The notes under the pieces were generated by a model, which worked only from the letters and a program-made list of their open reading frames with translations, did not search any database and had not been told where the DNA came from. The position numbers and the translations under genes are program-made. Below, piece after piece: positions 53,786-63,099 of a stretch of 64,000 nt of DNA. Within the stretch, counting starts at the first letter, position 1; every line of letters starts with the position of its first letter. Source of the stretch: Amycolatopsis sp. 195334CR (lineage in GTDB: Bacteria; Actinomycetota; Actinomycetes; Mycobacteriales; Pseudonocardiaceae); assembly GCF_017309385.1 (NCBI RefSeq), contig NZ_JAFJMJ010000001.1, forward strand, positions 4,526,001-4,590,000, written 5' to 3'.

Positions 53786-54004
53786 TCAAGCCAGCCGGGC
53801 GATCGCGGCGGCCAGCAACGCCGCCAGGATGGGTGGTTCCGCGCTGCGCACCAGGTAGGCGGCCAGGCTCGGCTGCACGCCGACGGCGGGCTGTTCGCCG
53901 GCGATGCGGGTGTACTCGCCGATGAGCCGGTCCAGCTCGTCTTCGAGCAGGCCGGCCGCGGCCTTCAGCTCGCGCTCGGTGGGTGGGTCACTGGGGTGGT
54001 TCAC
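53786..54004 (-). CDS. Small hypothetical protein (72 aa)
   Basis: A 72-residue ORF convergent with proB, one base from its stop. It has an acidic helix (RELKAAAGLLEDELDRLIGEYTR), then a hydrophobic C-terminal helix (LAAYLVRSAEPPILAALLAAAIARLA). No family is recognised. The start at 54004 (MNHPSDPP) lies behind a GAAAGGCAGCC region with a moderate ribosome-binding site. Coding potential is plausible but short. Confidence 0.5.
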   Translation of the reverse strand: MNHPSDPPTERELKAAAGLLEDELDRLIGEYTRIAGEQPAVGVQPSLAAYLVRSAEPPILAALLAAAIARLA

Positions 54005-54098
54005 GGCTGCCTTTCGCCGAAGGGTCGTACTTTCTCAGACGTACACCGACCCCGGACGTTCCCCCAAGTCCCCCGTTTTGTCCACTCACGTAAGTGCT

Positions 54099-54749
54099 TT
54101 ACCTGCGTAAATAGGCGAGTACCGCGAGTACCCGCCGGTTGGTGTCCTCGGCGGGCGGCAGGTCGAGCTTGCTCAGTATGTTGCCAACGTGCTTTGCGAT
54201 CGCGGCTTCGGAGACCACCAGCCGCCGCGCGATCTCGGTGTTGGAGTGCCCCTCGGCGACCAGTGCGAGCACCTCGGTCTCCCGGCCGGACAACCGGTTC
54301 AGCGGATCCCGCTGCCTGCCGAGCAGCTGCCGCACCACCTGCGGGTCGACCACCGTGCCGCCGTCGACCACCTGCCGCAGCGCGGCGACGAACTCCTCGA
54401 CGTCGACCACCCGGTCCTTGAGCAGGTACCCGACCCCGCGACCGTCACCGGAGTCCAGCAGTTCGGCCGCGCCGCTGCGTTCGACGTACTGGCTGAGCGC
54501 GAGCACCGCCAGCCCGGGGTGCTTCCGGCGCAGCTCGACCGCGGCCCGCAGGCCCTCGTCGGTGAAGTCCGGTGGCATCCGGATGTCGGTGACCACCAGC
54601 TCCGGCCGGTGCTCCTCGACCGCGCGGGCCAGTTCGGTGGCGTCACCGACCGCGGCGACCACCTCGAAGCCGAACCGGCCGAGCAAGCCGGAAAGGCCTT
54701 CGCGCAGCAGGACGCCGTCTTCGGCCAGCACTACTCGGACTGAGGACAC
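54099..54749 (-). CDS. NarL/FixJ-type response regulator
   Basis: A 216-residue two-component regulator. The receiver has LAEDGVLLREGL and phospho-acceptor Asp55 (LVVTDIRMPP), Thr/Ser and Lys (LLKDRVVDVEEF). The C-terminal LuxR helix-turn-helix is LSGRETEVLALVAEGHSNTEIARR-type (ETEVLALVAEG, then SEAAIAKHVGNILSKLDL). It overlaps the upstream histidine-kinase gene by 19 bases and is its partner. The likely target is the divergent ABC pair at 56109. Confidence 0.94.
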   Translation of the reverse strand: MSSVRVVLAEDGVLLREGLSGLLGRFGFEVVAAVGDATELARAVEEHRPELVVTDIRMPPDFTDEGLRAAVELRRKHPGLAVLALSQYVERSGAAELLDSGDGRGVGYLLKDRVVDVEEFVAALRQVVDGGTVVDPQVVRQLLGRQRDPLNRLSGRETEVLALVAEGHSNTEIARRLVVSEAAIAKHVGNILSKLDLPPAEDTNRRVLAVLAYLRR

Positions 54750-56017
54750 GGCAGCTCCACACGCACCACGGTCGGCCCACCGGCCGGACTGGACAACACC
54801 ATTCTGCCGTCGAGCACGGCGACGCGGTCGGCCAAGCCGGTCAACCCGGTGCCACCGCCGGGATCGGCGCCGCCCCGCCCGTTGTCGGTGATCTCCAGCA
54901 ACAGCGAATCGCGGTCGAGCCGCACGTCGATCTCGACCGCGGTGGCCTCGCTGTGCTTGGCCGCGTTGGCCAGCGCCTCGGACGCGACGAAGTAGGCGGT
55001 GCCCTCCAGCGCGCCGGGCAGCCGGCTTTTCAGTGCACTGTGGACGGTCACCGGCACGGCCGAGCGGTCGGCCAGTTCACCGAGTGCGGCGGGCAGACCG
55101 CGTTCGGTGAGCACCTGCGGCCGGATGCCGTGGATGAACTCGCGCAGTTCGGCCATCAGCTGCTTGGCCTCGTGGTGCGCCTCGGCGAGCTGCGCGGCGG
55201 CGGGGGAGTCCGGCGGCAGGTCGAGCCGGGCGAGGCCGAGCCGCAGGGTCAGGCCGACCAGCCGCTGCTGCGCGCCGTCGTGCAGATCGCGTTCGATGCG
55301 GCGGCGTTCGGCCTCGAACGCGTCGACCAGGCGGGCACGCGACCGCGACACCTCGATCAGCTGGTCACCCTGCAGCAGGGTTCTGGCCAGCACGCCGTGC
55401 AGCCCGGCGACGAGGGTGCCCAGGTAGCACAACGCGACGAGCAGGAGGAGGCCGCCGAGCACGCCCCAGACCGACTCGCCGAGCGTGCTGATGGTCAGGA
55501 AGCCGACCGATACCGTCCCGCCCTCGATCAGGAACGGGCTCGCCAGCAGGGAAACCGCCAGCACGGCGAACACCAGCACCGCCACGCAGGCCGCGAGCAC
55601 CACCGTGGCCAGCAGCACCGCGTAACCCAGCTCGCGCCATGTCGCAGCCTCGGTGAACCGCGTGCGGACCCACAGGTCGAGCCCCGGCGACGACGGCCGC
55701 CGGTGGCCGGAGGTGACCTTGCGCGGGTCCACCAGCCGCAGGCGCCGTCGTTCCAATCCCGCCAGCGGCAACGCGAGCAGCGGACCGCCGAGGCCAAAGG
55801 TGAGCGCGCCCAGTGCGAGCAGCGCCGCCACCGTGCCGGGTCCGTCCGAAGCGGACTCGAGCACCAGGACCAGCCACGGCAGGCAGAGCAGGCTGAGCGC
55901 ACCCGCCGTCACGGTGGCGGTGACCAGCGAACCGAGCAGGTACGCCGCCGCGCGCCACGGCCACCGGCTGAGCAGGAAGCTCCGCCGCCCCAAGGCCTCC
56001 AGCGCGGTTGTGGTCAC
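54731..56017 (-). CDS. Membrane sensor histidine kinase (HisKA_3)
   Basis: A 428-residue sensor of the NarX/DesK-like (HPK7) class. It has several membrane segments (YLLGSLVTATVTAGALSLL near 28-50; VLLATVVLAACVAVLVFAVL; VWGVLGGLLLLVALCYLGTL) without a large extracellular loop, so it probably senses within the membrane. The phospho-His is H247 in RDLHDGAQQRL. The ATPase domain has ANAAKH and DNGRGG. GTG 56017 begins MVTTTALEAL. Such kinases next to ABC transporters often answer antimicrobial peptides or cell-envelope stress; that is inference here. Confidence 0.92.
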   Translation of the reverse strand: MTTTALEALGRRSFLLSRWPWRAAAYLLGSLVTATVTAGALSLLCLPWLVLVLESASDGPGTVAALLALGALTFGLGGPLLALPLAGLERRRLRLVDPRKVTSGHRRPSSPGLDLWVRTRFTEAATWRELGYAVLLATVVLAACVAVLVFAVLAVSLLASPFLIEGGTVSVGFLTISTLGESVWGVLGGLLLLVALCYLGTLVAGLHGVLARTLLQGDQLIEVSRSRARLVDAFEAERRRIERDLHDGAQQRLVGLTLRLGLARLDLPPDSPAAAQLAEAHHEAKQLMAELREFIHGIRPQVLTERGLPAALGELADRSAVPVTVHSALKSRLPGALEGTAYFVASEALANAAKHSEATAVEIDVRLDRDSLLLEITDNGRGGADPGGGTGLTGLADRVAVLDGRMVLSSPAGGPTVVRVELPCPQSE

Positions 56018-56108
56018 CAGCCCGACCCTAGCCGGTAGAGCTGGGTCTACCCCGGTTCGGGCGCTGGAGGTAGTGCCCGCACCCGGCCGGTACCGCTTTG
56101 CTGGGCGG

Positions 56109-56858
56109 GTGAGTGCGGAAGCCGGGATACGCGTGGTGCCAGCGATCGAGCTGTGGGAGGTGACCAGGGAGTACGGCGAGCGGCAGGCACGGGTGCGGGC
56201 GCTCGACCGGGTCAGCATCGGCTTCCCGCCCGGCACCTGGACCGCGGTGATGGGGCCGTCCGGTTCGGGCAAGTCCACCCTGCTGCACTGCGCGGCCGGG
56301 CTGGACCGGGTCAGCGGCGGGCGGGTGGTGCTGCTCGGCAGGGACATCACGCTCGCCCCCGACAGCGTGCTCACCGGCCTCCGCCGCAGCGCGATCGGCT
56401 TTGTCTTCCAGAGCTTCAACCTGCTGGGCGCGCTGACCGCCGAGCAGAACGTCGCGCTGCCGCTGCGGTTGTCCGGCGCCAAGGTCTCGCGCGCGGAGGT
56501 GCACGAGGTGCTGGCCTCGGTCGGGCTCGGCGACCGTGTCCGGCACCGCCCGCGTGAACTGTCCGGCGGGCAGCAGCAGCGGGTGGCGATCGCGCGCGCC
56601 ATGGTGACCCGGCCCGCCGTGCTGTTCGCCGACGAGCCGACCGGGGCACTGGATTCGAAGTCCGCGCGTGGCGTGCTGCACCTGCTCCGCGACATGGTCG
56701 ACCGGGCGCGGCAGACGGTGGTGATGGTGACGCACGACCCGGTCGCCGCGGCCGCCGCCGACGCGGTGGTGTTCCTGTCCGACGGCCGGATCGTCGACCA
56801 GCTGCTGCGGCCGACCGCGCGGCAGGTGGCCGACCGGCTCGCGAGCCTGGAGGCGTGA
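56109..56858 (+). CDS. ABC transporter ATPase (MacB/LolD-like)
   Basis: A 249-residue ATPase. Walker A is GPSGSGKST, Q-loop FVFQSFNLLGALTAEQNVALPL (characteristic of the MacB/FtsE class), signature LSGGQQQRVAIARAM, Walker B LFADEPTGALDS. It couples to the FtsX-type permease that follows. Start GTG 56109 is chosen; GTG 56133 is also in frame. Divergent from the kinase operon by 91 bases. The pair is likely to move or expel a membrane-active compound, or to release lipoproteins. Confidence 0.92.
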   Translation: MSAEAGIRVVPAIELWEVTREYGERQARVRALDRVSIGFPPGTWTAVMGPSGSGKSTLLHCAAGLDRVSGGRVVLLGRDITLAPDSVLTGLRRSAIGFVFQSFNLLGALTAEQNVALPLRLSGAKVSRAEVHEVLASVGLGDRVRHRPRELSGGQQQRVAIARAMVTRPAVLFADEPTGALDSKSARGVLHLLRDMVDRARQTVVMVTHDPVAAAAADAVVFLSDGRIVDQLLRPTARQVADRLASLEA

Positions 56859-58741
56859 TGCTGCGGCTGTCGCTGAGCACGTTCGGGGAGAAGCGCAGGT
56901 TGTTCGGGGGTGCGCTGGTCACCGTCGCGCTCGGGGTGGCGCTGGTGCAGTCGTCCCTGCTGGTGATGGGGTCGACGGCACGGGGGCGGATCCCGGAGGG
57001 GCTGGACCCGGCCACCGCGGACCGGGTCCGCGACGGGTTCGAGGGCGCGGCCACGTTGATGGGCATGACCGTGCTGCTGTCCGGTTTCCTGGGGTTCTTC
57101 ATCGTCGGCTCCACGTTCGCCTTCACCGTGGCGCAGCGGCGGCAGGAACTCGCGCTGTTGCGGCTGGTCGGGGGCGGGCGCGGGCAGTTGTACCGGCTGC
57201 TGCTCGCCGAGGCGCTGCTGCTGGGGGTGACCGGTACCGCGCTCGGCGTGCCGCTGGGGGTGGTGGCGACCTGGCCGCAGTCGTGGTTGCTGGGCGGGCT
57301 CGGTCTGGTGCCGTCGGACTTCTCGGTGGCGTGGGAACCGCGCGTGCTGTGGGTGTCCGGGTTCGTCGGCATCGGTGTGTCCCTGCTCGGCGTGCTCAGC
57401 GCGGCCCGGCGCGCGGCCGCGGTCCGGCCGCTGGAAGCGTTGCGGGACAGCGGTTCCGTGCAGCGGGTGATGACCATCGGCCGCTGGTTCACCGGACTGT
57501 CCATGGTGGCCTTCTGCGCCGGGCTGGTGGTGCTGGCGCAGCGCGTCGAACTGGCCGGCGCGCTGGCGATGTCGATGATGGTGGCGATCGTCGGCGCGGC
57601 CGGGCTGAGCGTGCTGAGCCCGCTGGTGGTGCCGCTGGCCGGGCGGCTGCTCGGCTTGCTGCTGCGCCGGACCGTGGTGGGGGAGATCGCCGAGGCGAAC
57701 CTGCGGGACGGCGTGCGCCGCAGCGCTTCCACGGCCGCGCCGCTGATCGTGCTCACCGGGCTGGTGCTCGGGCTGGCGGGGACCATGGCCTCGCTGGCCG
57801 AACTGAGCGAGCAGGAGCAGCGGCGCACCACGGTGGGCGATCTGGTGGTCGAGTCGACCGGCGCGGAGGCCGACCGGATCGCCTCGATCCCCGGTGTGGA
57901 CGGGGTTTCGGTGGAGGTATCGGTGCCCATCCGCATCCAGGCCGACCTGCGGGAGGAGGGCTGGACGCGCACCGAGAACTACTACGACGGCCTGATCGTG
58001 ATCGACCCGGCGGCCTACCAGGAAGCCCACCTGATCCGGCCGAAGGCGGGGGATTTGGCCGAACTGCGCGGGGACACCGTCGCGGTGGGTCCGGCGCTGG
58101 TCGGGGAGGGCATCCGGATCGGGGATTCGATGCGCGCGGTCTTCCCGGACGGCGAGCGGCAACTGCGAGTGGTGGCGGTGATGCCGGAGACCGTCGCCGA
58201 GGGCGCGACCTTCCTGCTGCCCAGGGATGCCGTGCCCGCTTCGGTCGTCGCCGAGGCACCCGCCGTCTCGTTGGTGCGACTGGCTCCCGGGGCCGCGCCG
58301 GTGAACGTCGGCACCGTGTCCACAATGGACGACTGGATCGCGGCCGACGTGGAGAAGCAGAACCAGGACAACACCGCGTTCCTCGCCGCGCTGATGGGCC
58401 TGTCCGGGTTGTACACGGCGGTCGCCGTGGTCAACGCGGTGGTGATGGCCGGGGCCGAGCGCGGCGTGGAGTTCGCCGCCGCGCGGGTCACCGGGCTGAC
58501 CCGGCGGCAGGTGGTGTGGATGGCGCTGGTCGAGGCGTGGATGGTCACCGCGATCGGGCTGGGCCTCGGCTGCCTCACCCTGGCCGGGGTGCTGGTCGGC
58601 ATGCCGGTGGTCGCGGTGCCGTGGCGGCTGCTGGGTTTCCTCGCCGCCGGTGCGTTCGCCGCGGTCGGCGTGACCAGCGTGTGGACCACGTGGCTGGCGA
58701 CGCGGCCGTCCCCGGTCTCGCTGGTGGCCGCGCGCGAGTGA
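56858..58741 (+). CDS. FtsX-like ABC permease (MacB class)
   Basis: A 627-residue permease with two FtsX domains: an N-terminal half with a helix near 12-32, a set of helices near 65-210 (MTVLLSGFLGFFIVGSTFAF; RQELALLRLVGG), central soluble domain about 330-490, and a C-terminal helix set (FLAALMGLSGLYTAVAVVNAVV; VWMALVEAWMVTAIGLGLG). ATG 56858 shares one base with the ATPase stop; GGAGG lies four bases upstream. A GTG at 56855 is too close to it. This is the duplicated-FtsX plan common in actinobacterial antimicrobial-resistance-like transporters. Confidence 0.9.
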   Translation: MLRLSLSTFGEKRRLFGGALVTVALGVALVQSSLLVMGSTARGRIPEGLDPATADRVRDGFEGAATLMGMTVLLSGFLGFFIVGSTFAFTVAQRRQELALLRLVGGGRGQLYRLLLAEALLLGVTGTALGVPLGVVATWPQSWLLGGLGLVPSDFSVAWEPRVLWVSGFVGIGVSLLGVLSAARRAAAVRPLEALRDSGSVQRVMTIGRWFTGLSMVAFCAGLVVLAQRVELAGALAMSMMVAIVGAAGLSVLSPLVVPLAGRLLGLLLRRTVVGEIAEANLRDGVRRSASTAAPLIVLTGLVLGLAGTMASLAELSEQEQRRTTVGDLVVESTGAEADRIASIPGVDGVSVEVSVPIRIQADLREEGWTRTENYYDGLIVIDPAAYQEAHLIRPKAGDLAELRGDTVAVGPALVGEGIRIGDSMRAVFPDGERQLRVVAVMPETVAEGATFLLPRDAVPASVVAEAPAVSLVRLAPGAAPVNVGTVSTMDDWIAADVEKQNQDNTAFLAALMGLSGLYTAVAVVNAVVMAGAERGVEFAAARVTGLTRRQVVWMALVEAWMVTAIGLGLGCLTLAGVLVGMPVVAVPWRLLGFLAAGAFAAVGVTSVWTTWLATRPSPVSLVAARE

Positions 58742-58750
58742 CGTGCCCGG

Positions 58751-60025
58751 TCAGCGCAGTTCGCTGCCCTTCGTCTCCGGCAGCTTCAGGATCACCAGGA
58801 AGGCGACCGCGGCGCCGACGGCGACGTAGATGAAGAACAGGTTCGGCTGGCCGATCGTGGCCAGCCAGCTGATCAGCAGCGGTGCCGTGCCGCCGAAGAC
58901 CGCGACGGTCAGGTTGTACCAGGCACCGATGCCCAGCGCGCGCAGCTCGGTCGGGAACAGCTCCGACATGATCGCCGGCGCGATCGAGGTCATCGCGGTG
59001 TACAGGCCGAGCCCGACGCAGAACACCACCAGCAGGTTGCCGAACCCGGGTTTCACCAGCGAGGACAACGGGATGATCAGGATCGCGGTGGCTGCCGACC
59101 ACACCATCAGCTGCGGTTTGCGGCCGTACCGGTCGGCCAGCACGCCCATCGGGTACTGCAGCGCGACGAACAACGCGGTGGCGATCGACAGCGCCAGGAA
59201 CACCTCGGTGTCGTCGGCCTTGCGCGTCTTCACCGCGAACGGGGTCAGCGCGCTGAAGAAGGTGTAGTAGCAGAGCGTGGACAGCATGGTGAAGCCGATC
59301 AGCCTGCCGACCGACTTCGGGTGCTCGCGCAGCGTGGTCAGCAGCGGCCGCTCCACCCGGCGCGCGGTGCCCTTGTTCTCCTCGAACTGCTCGGTCTCGG
59401 CCAGGCTGCGCCGCAGCCACAGCCCGATCAGCCCCATCACGCCACCGAGCAGAAACGGGATGCGCCAGCCCCAGGAGTTGAGGTCCTCCTTGGTCAGCGT
59501 TTCGGCGAGCACGTACCCGAGCACCGACGCGATCAGCACCGCGGTGCCGGTGGAGATGTAGAAGAACGAGGAGTACCGGCCACGGCGCGGGGCCGGGGCG
59601 ATCTCGCCGAGGTAGGCCGAGGCGTTCGACACCTCGCCGCCGAGCGAGAGGCCCTGCGCGATCCTCGCCACCAGCAGCAGGATCGGCGCCAGCCAGCCCA
59701 CCTGCTCGTAGGTGGGCAGCACGCCGATCATCACCGAGCCGCCCGCCATCAGCACGATGGTCAGGATCATCGCCGGTTTGCGGCCGCGGAGGTCGGCGAA
59801 CCGGCCGAGCAGGTAACCGCCGAGCGGGCGGAAGAAGAACGCCAGCGCGTAGGTGGCGAAGGTGTTCACCTGGGACAGTTCGCCGGGGAAGAAGGCGGCG
59901 GCGAAGTAGATGCTGAAGGTCGCGTAGATGGTCCAGTCGAACCACTCCAGCGCGTTGCCGACGCTGGCCGCGAACAGCTTCTTGACCGGCAGGCGGTGCT
60001 GTACCTGAGGACTCGACTCGACCAT
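58751..60025 (-). CDS. MFS transporter, metabolite:H+ symporter (MHS) type
   Basis: A 424-residue, 12-helix MFS protein. GNALEWFDWTIYATFSIYFA in helix 1 and the DLRGRKPAM loop match MHS-family carriers (ProP, KgtP, ShiA), with GLSLGGEVSNASAYLGEIAP in helix 4-5, and RRSLAETEQFE after helix 6. Substrates in the group are organic acids and betaines; this one is not identifiable. ATG 60025 has GGAGGATCAGCC upstream. It converges on the FtsX permease gene. Confidence 0.9.
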   Translation of the reverse strand: MVESSPQVQHRLPVKKLFAASVGNALEWFDWTIYATFSIYFAAAFFPGELSQVNTFATYALAFFFRPLGGYLLGRFADLRGRKPAMILTIVLMAGGSVMIGVLPTYEQVGWLAPILLLVARIAQGLSLGGEVSNASAYLGEIAPAPRRGRYSSFFYISTGTAVLIASVLGYVLAETLTKEDLNSWGWRIPFLLGGVMGLIGLWLRRSLAETEQFEENKGTARRVERPLLTTLREHPKSVGRLIGFTMLSTLCYYTFFSALTPFAVKTRKADDTEVFLALSIATALFVALQYPMGVLADRYGRKPQLMVWSAATAILIIPLSSLVKPGFGNLLVVFCVGLGLYTAMTSIAPAIMSELFPTELRALGIGAWYNLTVAVFGGTAPLLISWLATIGQPNLFFIYVAVGAAVAFLVILKLPETKGSELR

Positions 60026-60111
60026 GGCTGATCCTCCGTGCTCGGTCCGGTTGACGTGGGACCCTGCCACACGAATGGGTGAGTTGGAAGATCCCCGTTC
60101 CAGTCCGCGGC

Positions 60112-62238
60112 TCAGGAAGTGCTGGCGAGCGCGAACGGCAGCACCGCCGGTGCCCCCGCCTGGCGCAGCAGCCGGGCGGCGATGGCCATCGTCCAGCCGG
60201 TGTCGGCCACGTCGTCGATCAGCAGCACCGGGCCGTTGAGTTCCGCCACGGCCTCGGCCAGTTCCGGCGGCAGGGACAGCCGGTTCCACAGGTCGGCCAC
60301 GCGTTGCGCGCTGTTCGCCCGGCGCGGCCGTTCGCCGTCGGCGGCGAGCGAGCCGAGGTAGTCCAGCCTGCCGATCTCGGCGATCCGCTGGGCGAAGTCG
60401 CGCACCAGGGTGGGGCGCGTGCTCGACGGCAGCGAGACCACCGCGACCGGGCGTTCGGCCCAGTCCCACGCGGCGAGCACCTGCACGCACGCCTGGAACA
60501 CCGCGTCGGGCACCGCACCGTCGGCCGCCGAGTCTCCGACCAGCTCGCGCAAACGATTGCCCCAGCCGATGTCGGTCAACCGGCCGAGCGCGCGGCCGGG
60601 TTCGGTCTGCTCGCCGGCGGCGATCTTGCCCGAGGCCTTAATGCCCAATCCGGCCATGCCGGTCGGCCACTGCCGCCGCGAGGCCAGTTCGACGCCCGGC
60701 CGGCGCAGATCCTGGGCCGTTTTGTCGACAATGGACTCGGAGACCGCGGCCGAGAGGTGGTTGCCGGTGCAGTTGTCGCAACGGCCGCACGGTGCGGCGT
60801 GCGGGTCGTCGAGCTGGGTGAGCAGGAACTGCATGCGGCAGCCGGTGGTGTTCTGGTAGTCGAGCATGGCCTGCTGCTCGGCGTTGCGCGCCTCGCTGAC
60901 CCGTTCGTAGCGCCGCGCGTCGTACTCCCACGGCTGCCCGGTGCTCTCCCAGCCCCCGCGCACCCGGCGCACGGCACCGTCCACATCGAGCACCTTGAGC
61001 ACCATTTCCAGGCGGGTGCGCGAAAGCTCCACCTTCGGCTCCAGCGCGGCCGTCGACAGTGGACGGTCGGCCACGGCCAGCGCGTCCAGCAGCTGGTCGA
61101 CCACCCGCTTGCCGGGGAAGGCCAGCGAGCCGAAGTAGCGCCAGATCTCCACGTCCTCGTGACCGGGCAGCAGCACCACTTCGGCGCGGTGCACACCACG
61201 CCCGGCGCGGCCGACCTGCTGGTAGTAGGCGATCGGCGAGGACGGCGCGCCGACGTGCACCACAAAACCGAGGTCCGGCTTGTCGAAGCCCATGCCCAGC
61301 GCGGAGGTGGCGACCAGCGCCTTGACCCGGTTGGCCAGCAGGTCGTCCTCGGCGGCCTGGCGGTCGGCGGGTTCGGTCTTGCCGGTGTAGGCGGTGACCG
61401 GGTAACCGTGCTCGTTGAGCAGCCTGGCCACGTCGTAGGCGCCGGCGACGGTGAGCGTGTAGATGATCCCGGAGCCGGGCAGCTCGCCGAGCCGTTCGGC
61501 CAGCCAGGCCAGCCGGGCCTCGGCGGTCGGCACCCGGACCACCTGGAGGTGCAGGCTCTCGCGGTCGAGCGGTCCGCGCAGCACCAGCGCGTCGCCGGAA
61601 CTGTGCGCGCCGACGCCCAGCTGCTCGGCCACGTCGGTGACCACCCGGTTGTTCGCCGTCGCCGTGGTCGCCAGCACGGGTACGCCGTCGGGGAGTTCAC
61701 CCAGAAGGGTGCGCAGGCGCCGGTAGTCGGGGCGGAAGTCGTGGCCCCAGTCGGAGATGCAGTGCGCCTCGTCGACCACCAGCAGCCCGGCGGTGGCGGT
61801 CAGCTTCGGCAGCACGTTGTCGCGGAAGTCCGGGTTGTTCAGCCGTTCGGGGCTGACCAGCAGCACGTCGGTGCGCCCGGCGGCGATGTCGGCCTGCACC
61901 TCGTCCCAGTCCTGCTGGTTGGCGGAGTTCATCGTGGCCGCGTGGATCCCGGCCCGCGCCGCCGCGGCGATCTGGTTGCGCATCAGCGCCAGCAGCGGCG
62001 AGATGATCACCGTCGGGCCCGCGCCCTGCTCCCGCAGCAACGCGGTGGCCAGGAAGTACACCGCCGACTTGCCCCAGCCGGTGCGCTGCACGACCAGCGC
62101 GCGCCGCCGGTGGGCGACCAGCGCCTCGATCGCGGTCCACTGGTCCTCGCGCAGGACGGCGGCGTCCCCGGCGAGGGCGCGGAGCAGTTCGTCGGAGCGC
62201 TGGCGGAGCCCCGTGGTGTCTGCGGTGTCGGTGTGCAC
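60112..62238 (-). CDS. RecQ-like DNA helicase fused to phosphoribosyltransferase domain
   Basis: A 708-residue helicase. The N-terminal part has Walker [12 protein letters not shown] (about 52-62), [20 protein letters not shown] (DEAH and RecQ aromatic loop), [22 protein letters not shown] and QQVGRAGR. The zinc site is CRMQF...CGRCDNC (about 490-515). The HRDC domain is absent; instead about 590-708 is a phosphoribosyltransferase-like domain ending with [20 protein letters not shown], the PRPP-binding loop, as in ComF-type proteins. RecQ unwinds DNA in repair or recombination. The added domain suggests nucleotide sensing or a defence or repair role, but whether it is catalytic is unknown. 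Confidence 0.88.
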   Translation of the reverse strand: MHTDTADTTGLRQRSDELLRALAGDAAVLREDQWTAIEALVAHRRRALVVQRTGWGKSAVYFLATALLREQGAGPTVIISPLLALMRNQIAAAARAGIHAATMNSANQQDWDEVQADIAAGRTDVLLVSPERLNNPDFRDNVLPKLTATAGLLVVDEAHCISDWGHDFRPDYRRLRTLLGELPDGVPVLATTATANNRVVTDVAEQLGVGAHSSGDALVLRGPLDRESLHLQVVRVPTAEARLAWLAERLGELPGSGIIYTLTVAGAYDVARLLNEHGYPVTAYTGKTEPADRQAAEDDLLANRVKALVATSALGMGFDKPDLGFVVHVGAPSSPIAYYQQVGRAGRGVHRAEVVLLPGHEDVEIWRYFGSLAFPGKRVVDQLLDALAVADRPLSTAALEPKVELSRTRLEMVLKVLDVDGAVRRVRGGWESTGQPWEYDARRYERVSEARNAEQQAMLDYQNTTGCRMQFLLTQLDDPHAAPCGRCDNCTGNHLSAAVSESIVDKTAQDLRRPGVELASRRQWPTGMAGLGIKASGKIAAGEQTEPGRALGRLTDIGWGNRLRELVGDSAADGAVPDAVFQACVQVLAAWDWAERPVAVVSLPSSTRPTLVRDFAQRIAEIGRLDYLGSLAADGERPRRANSAQRVADLWNRLSLPPELAEAVAELNGPVLLIDDVADTGWTMAIAARLLRQAGAPAVLPFALASTS

Positions 62239-62284
62239 GCCACCACCTCTACCCCATGGGTCCGACAGGTTCGCGCGCAGTGTA

Positions 62285-62300
62285 TGTGACGCAGGTCACT
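62285..62300. promoter_or_regulatory. CRP/GlxR-like site TGTGA-N6-TCACT
   Basis: TGTGACGCAGGTCACT matches the CRP-type consensus TGTGA-N6-TCACA with one change in the right arm. It is 46 bases upstream of the helicase start on the other strand. The 262-base gap to nadD has otherwise no gene. Confidence 0.35.
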
Positions 62301-62500
62301 GGCCCGATGGCGCCCCGGCCGTCATTCCGCTCCGGCGCCCGCCTCTGTCATGGGTGTACCGCCTCCGCTCCGCGGGGACGCCGGTACCCGGCGGTTCCCC
62401 CAGGCCGCCGGTGCGCGGTGCGCGGGTGTCCGGTGCGGACAGACCCGCGCACCGCGCCCTCTTCGTTCCGGTCCGGGGACGCCACGTACGCTGCTTGTTC

Positions 62501-63094
62501 ATGCCAGAACGGCGTCGAATCGGGGTCATGGGCGGAACCTTCGATCCCGTCCACCACGGGCACCTCGTCGCGGCCAGCGAGGTGCAGTCGCGCTTCGCCC
62601 TCGACGAGGTCATCTTCGTGCCGACGGGCCAGCCGTGGCAGAAGTCGGACCGGGTGGTCACCCGCGCCGAGGACCGGTACCTGATGACGGTGATCGCCAC
62701 CGCCTCCAACCCGGTGTTCTCGGTCAGCCGGGTGGACATCGAGCGCGGCGGGCAGACCTACACCGTGGACACGCTGCGTGATCTCCGCGCCGAGTACCCG
62801 GACACCGAACTGCACTTCATCACCGGCGCCGACGCCCTCGAGCAGATCCTCACCTGGCGCAACGCCGACGAGCTGTTCGACCTGGCCCACTTCATCGGCG
62901 TGACCCGGCCCGGGTACCACCTCAACGACCACCACCTGCCCAGCGGCAAGGTGAGCCTGGTCGAGGTGACCGCGATGGCGATCTCCTCCACCGGCTGCCG
63001 CGAACGCGTCGAGCGCGGTGAGCCGGTCTGGTACCTGGTGCCCGACGGCGTGGTCCGGTACATCGACAAACGCGGGCTGTACCGGCAAGACTGA
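62501..63094 (+). CDS. nadD: Nicotinate-nucleotide adenylyltransferase
   Basis: A 197-residue NadD: it makes deamido-NAD from nicotinate mononucleotide and [16 protein letters not shown] carries the HxGH nucleotidyltransferase motif, and ISST (about 165) begins the second ATP-binding motif. The ATG begins directly at about the place where a TACGCT (62487-62492) -10-like box would start transcription, so a leaderless message is likely; no ribosome-binding site is present. In actinomycetes nadD follows proB/proA; here several unrelated genes lie between. Confidence 0.95.
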   Translation: MPERRRIGVMGGTFDPVHHGHLVAASEVQSRFALDEVIFVPTGQPWQKSDRVVTRAEDRYLMTVIATASNPVFSVSRVDIERGGQTYTVDTLRDLRAEYPDTELHFITGADALEQILTWRNADELFDLAHFIGVTRPGYHLNDHHLPSGKVSLVEVTAMAISSTGCRERVERGEPVWYLVPDGVVRYIDKRGLYRQD

Positions 63095-63099
63095 GCCCC

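Noticed and set aside
62501..63094. NadD motif change (ISST-Gly-Cys where many have Asp-Ile or Asp-Cys)
   Set aside because: The Cys form is normal for actinobacteria as I recall, and one Gly change is not enough to suggest altered function.
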